From Sinotaia quadrata (lineage: Eukaryota; Mollusca; Gastropoda; Architaenioglossa; Viviparidae): a stretch of 64,000 nucleotides of DNA. This document shows, piece after piece, positions 61,601 to 64,000 of the stretch. The notes under the pieces are model-generated. The model saw nothing but the letters and a program-made list of their open reading frames with translations. It was not told where the DNA came from and searched no databases. A program made the translations under genes and the position numbers. The stretch is from contig CM054180.1 of the NCBI GenBank assembly GCA_028829895.1, positions 95,230,135 through 95,294,134 on the forward strand, given 5' to 3'. Each line of letters starts with the position of its first letter. The stretch's first letter is position 1.

Positions 61601-64000
61601 TCAAAGAATCCTGGTCATTCTCAACTCCAGACACTGGTTCAGCAAGCAGTTTGTTCTGGTAATCCCTTTGCAAAAGTGGTCCAGTAGGTCCAGAATATCC
61701 AGCTAATGGTGGCACTTCCGTGTCATGGTTCTTTGGAAAATATGCCTCCGTCTCCAAGACCTGTTGTTTATCTCGCGTTCTTTCTACAACTTTCAAATGT
61801 ACTGTAATATTCTCGTCTGCTGCTGTCACAGCTTTGTTTGCTAATGAATTTTCTCCCGGCGTTCTCCCTTTAATCTGTCCCTCGCTGGATTTGTCTCCCG
61901 TCCCGGATTTGACCTTGGCAAAGTTTGCTTGTGTGTTTACTTCATGAGACTCACGTCCTGGCTTGTTGTCTTTCTGAGCGCCCCCCCATTCCTTTTCTTT
62001 TCCCTCCTGTTCATGTACAGTCTGGTCTTTTTTAAAAGGGATTTCTTCCTGAACATGTTTTTCTTCACATATCCTGCCAGTTGGGTAGCTGACAGGGCTG
62101 CTTTGGTGGTCAGTATCTGGCAGTGCTGGTCCAGATGAAACCCTAGGCAGCTTTCCGCTCAAAAGACGCTTTGAACTTTGTTTTTCCATTTCAGCTTCTT
62201 CTTTTTCAAGGGCAGCATACAACTTGTTCACCTCTTCAAACGAGTTTGCATATTCAACACTGTCCACATCAAAGTCAATGCCCTTTTCACTACTGTTGCC
62301 TTGACTATTAGACATTGCACTCACTGTTTCTGATACAGGCCTCTGAGAAACTCCTTTAATTACTTTCATTTCAGAAGAACTGTTTTCCTCTCCATCTGGA
62401 CTAAGATCAAATGTCGTAATGTTGAGATTTGTGTCTGGAATTGTTGGTGTATTTTTCATAGAACTAGGCCATTTGTTATCAGCATGACCCTCCTGAGAAT
62501 GGAAGTCATCTATTTTAGAAGCTGCTTGCGGTGAAATGAATTCACCATATTTAGCAGCACCTGTCGGGAAATGCATCTTGGGATGTGTTGGATCTGTACT
62601 GCTGGTGGGAAACTTTCGTGGTAGTCGGACTGGTGGAACGTCATACCAGTCTTCTTCAGCTTGACCCTGCACCACTGACTCCATGTCTTTTTCAGTGGGC
62701 TTGCTGGGTTCGGGCTCAGATAACTCGTGAAAGATTATAGGTTCGTATAGTGATGTTTCTTCATCAACGCCTCTGCGACCCACGGATTTGATGTCAAAGT
62801 CATTGTCAGCTATGCGAAGGCAAGAATCGTGCAAAATGGTGACTGCATAATGCGTGTTGCCATTTTGGGCATTTAATCGACTATCTTGCACTTGGCTGGG
62901 TGAAAGGCCTATCAGTGTGCCCGTGTTAGAGTAACGTAGGCCACTCTTCTCTGTGACACCCAGTTCTGCACTGTCTAAGGTGAGCAATGGTAACAACTCA
63001 GTCGCCTGTTCACTTTTGTTTTTCCCTACTACACCTTCATGCTTATCTTCATTGTTCTGCTCAGCATTATCCATTTGACGCTGATACAAGCCTCCATGTA
63101 AAACTGGAGATGTCTTTGGTACAGTGCCGTCACCTTCACTGGTTCCTTGAATGTGGACAGTAAGTTCTGGAACATCTTTTTGTTGAAGGGATTTCTGCAA
63201 AGAGCTTCTGGGTTTAGGTTCGGGAATTTTCTCAGGTGTATATTCAAGTTCTTGCCTGTTACCTTCAATGCTCGTTTTTGTCACAGGACTTTTTCTGGGG
63301 CTAGGAACTACCTGAAGAGGACTTATTTTCTGGTTTGCCTTGGACTTCTGTTCTAATGCAGAAGTCTGCTTTGAATTAGACACGTTGTTATCAGACCACA
63401 ATCCACCAGGTGCAGAACTGTTGTTGTCTTTGCCTGGCATTGTGGTCAACGTCTCAGTATGATGATGTAGGAATGATGTCATGTCATCAATGTTTCCAAA
63501 AGTATTTGTATTATTCATGTCTTGCAATGCAGATGGCTGCGCTTGCTGAGAGGATGTGAGCAGCAGCTGTGAGGTAGGAGGCCCAGAAATGTGTGGCTCT
63601 GTCATATTATATGAAGCAGTCGTAGCTTCGCTGGCTTCATGTATTGGGAGAGCCACTTTCTGGTTAATTTCTTGTTGGCAGTTAGGGTCAGAAGAGTTGT
63701 TAGTATTATTAAAAGTTTGCTGAAGTTTACTCTTATCCATTGCAGTGCTGGTGGAATGAACACCACTTTTTACAGCAATTTCTGTAGCACTTGCATTCCC
63801 TTCATTATCTCTCCTTTCTTTCTCCCTCTCATTTTCATTGTCACTGGCACTGGTGCGAAAACTACCATCACTCCCGCTACTGTCGCTGCTATCAGTGTCT
63901 GATGTCATAGCTTCATGGTTTTGGGTGTCACCGCCTGCAGTAGTCAGGTCATAGCTTTTTGATATTCGAGATGCAAGACTGGTTTTGTCCTTTTGGCTTC
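52677..64000 (-). CDS. Large disordered protein with C-terminal PDZ domain, 3' five exons (partial)
   Basis: Exons in coding order: 64000-61547 (open at the window edge), 59088-58821, 57018-56650, 55243-55008, 52864-52677 (stop). The joined frame has 1170 codons in the window. The first ~900 residues are Ser/Glu/Lys-rich and low in hydrophobics, so probably disordered. Short ordered-looking pieces include EDWYDVPPVRLPRKFP and an acidic-basic helix (EEVNKLYAALEKEEAEMEKQ). Next is a Lys-rich block (KKHFSFKKFREFFMNKKKHK), then GIRPIGRLLQLNPDGTQLVE and a PDZ fold (GVFVSGFGDSCMEKLLSGIL, STGDQILKINDIDIDNSS) reaching the C-terminus. PDZ domains bind C-terminal peptides of membrane or scaffold partners. 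The GRLLQ-DGT lead-in recalls KIAA1614-type proteins, from memory and unverified. Splice sites at 61547, 58821 and 56650 use weak donors chosen to keep phase. Confidence 0.8.
53475..53705. repeat. ~48-bp repeat in the last intron of the PDZ gene
   Basis: Four to five copies around CTGATACTCAGACCTAGCAT and CATGGCAATGCCCTAATC, with the central two nearly identical. Confidence 0.85.
53745..53955. repeat. ~70-bp repeat in the last intron of the PDZ gene
   Basis: Three copies sharing TACTACCAAACACATATTCA, CCACTTGTGTTTGTACACCA and AAGTGGA, with growing divergence to the right. Confidence 0.8.
55610..56395. repeat. ~75-bp degenerate repeat in a PDZ gene intron
   Basis: About ten copies around GTGCTAAAATTACAAGGTTT, ACACTGCATTTGACCAACAT and GCTGTTTCAGGCTAAAAACA. 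Right-hand copies are closer to each other than left-hand ones. Confidence 0.85.
57100..58010. repeat. ~30-60-bp pyrimidine-rich repeat (ATCTCTAGCTCTCTCCACAA)
   Basis: Long array of CATCTCTAGCTCTCTCCACA variants. In its right third is a higher-order 57-bp unit (TTTTTCCACTACCCAATTAC, ACCTCTCTTCATTAACCATC, TCTAGC) repeated four to five times almost exactly. It lies within the PDZ gene intron, just upstream of exon 57018-56650 on the coding strand, where it is purine-rich. Confidence 0.9.
58619..58787. mobile_element. hAT-like MITE, 169 bp
   Basis: Starts CAATGTTCCC and ends GGGAACATTG, a perfect 10-bp terminal inverted repeat. The flanks are ATAACAAG (58611-58618) and ATAACAAA (58788-58795), an 8-bp target duplication with one mismatch, as expected for the hAT superfamily. 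It has no coding capacity. It sits in the PDZ gene intron 33 bp past the exon 58821-59088 donor. Confidence 0.75.
59545..59770 (+). repeat. 24-bp minisatellite (AGGAGAATTATGCAGTCATC)
   Basis: Nine to ten copies of AGGAGAATTATGCAGTCATCTAAC, some with AGCTAAC. The period is a multiple of three, so two + strand frames stay open (MQSSNRRI-type repeats). It is intronic and antisense to the PDZ gene. Confidence 0.95.
60010..60178. repeat. ~32-bp repeat (GGATTTTATGTTAATGGAGT)
   Basis: Five copies of GGATTTTATGTTAATGGAGT plus CTATTCTTCAGT with minor changes. Confidence 0.88.
60401..60426. repeat. (CA)n microsatellite
   Basis: Short CA repeat in a PDZ gene intron. Confidence 0.9.
60967..61430. repeat. 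GAAA/CAAA tetranucleotide-rich block
   Basis: A CTTT run (60967-60987), then GAAA repeats mixed with a run of six CAAA at about 61268-61296. Phe/Leu-rich ORFs on the - strand are artefacts. It lies within the intron next to the large first exon. Confidence 0.92.

Overview
The window is animal nuclear DNA. It is AT-rich, its coding exons are short and separated by canonical GT/AG introns, and it is full of dinucleotide microsatellites and 23-80 bp minisatellites. A large NRF-type acyltransferase, a KLHL20 orthologue and a piggyBac element together suggest a protostome invertebrate. My best guess is a gastropod mollusc, but that is inference and the sequence does not prove it. There is no operon, CRISPR array, rRNA or recognisable tRNA.

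Layout. (1) 1-1960, + strand: the last three exons of a secretory or cytosolic EF-hand protein whose 5' part lies outside the window. (2) 2000-6500: repeat-rich spacer with several minisatellites and one doubtful basic ORF on the - strand. (3) 6526-22298, + strand: a nearly complete 15-exon 'nose resistant to fluoxetine' (NRF/acyltransferase-3) membrane protein of about 850 residues. Its exon 3/exon 4 junction has a phase conflict that I could not resolve. (4) 22.3-30.2 kb: AT-rich intergenic DNA and the probable 3' UTR of the next gene. (5) 30204-44309, - strand: a complete 8-exon, 594-codon KLHL20 (BTB-BACK-Kelch CUL3 adaptor). Its intron 4 holds a full-length piggyBac element (35041-38490) in the opposite orientation, with 13-bp inverted ends, TTAA duplications and an intact 552-residue transposase. 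(6) 44.3-52.7 kb: no gene seen. (7) 52677-64000, - strand: the 3' five exons of a large, mostly disordered protein ending in a PDZ domain; it continues past the right edge.

The genes do not form one pathway. The most striking feature is at a different scale. Many of the tandem repeats and degraded fragments are copies of splice junctions or exon pieces from the gene they sit in: donor copies after NRF exons 1 and 2, an acceptor copy before KLHL20 exon 3, and partial relics of KLHL20 exon 5, NRF exon 7 and EF-hand exon B. This amounts to a local trail of decoy splice sites, and it is the observation I would follow first. A small hAT-like MITE (58619-58787) sits just downstream of a splice donor in the PDZ gene.
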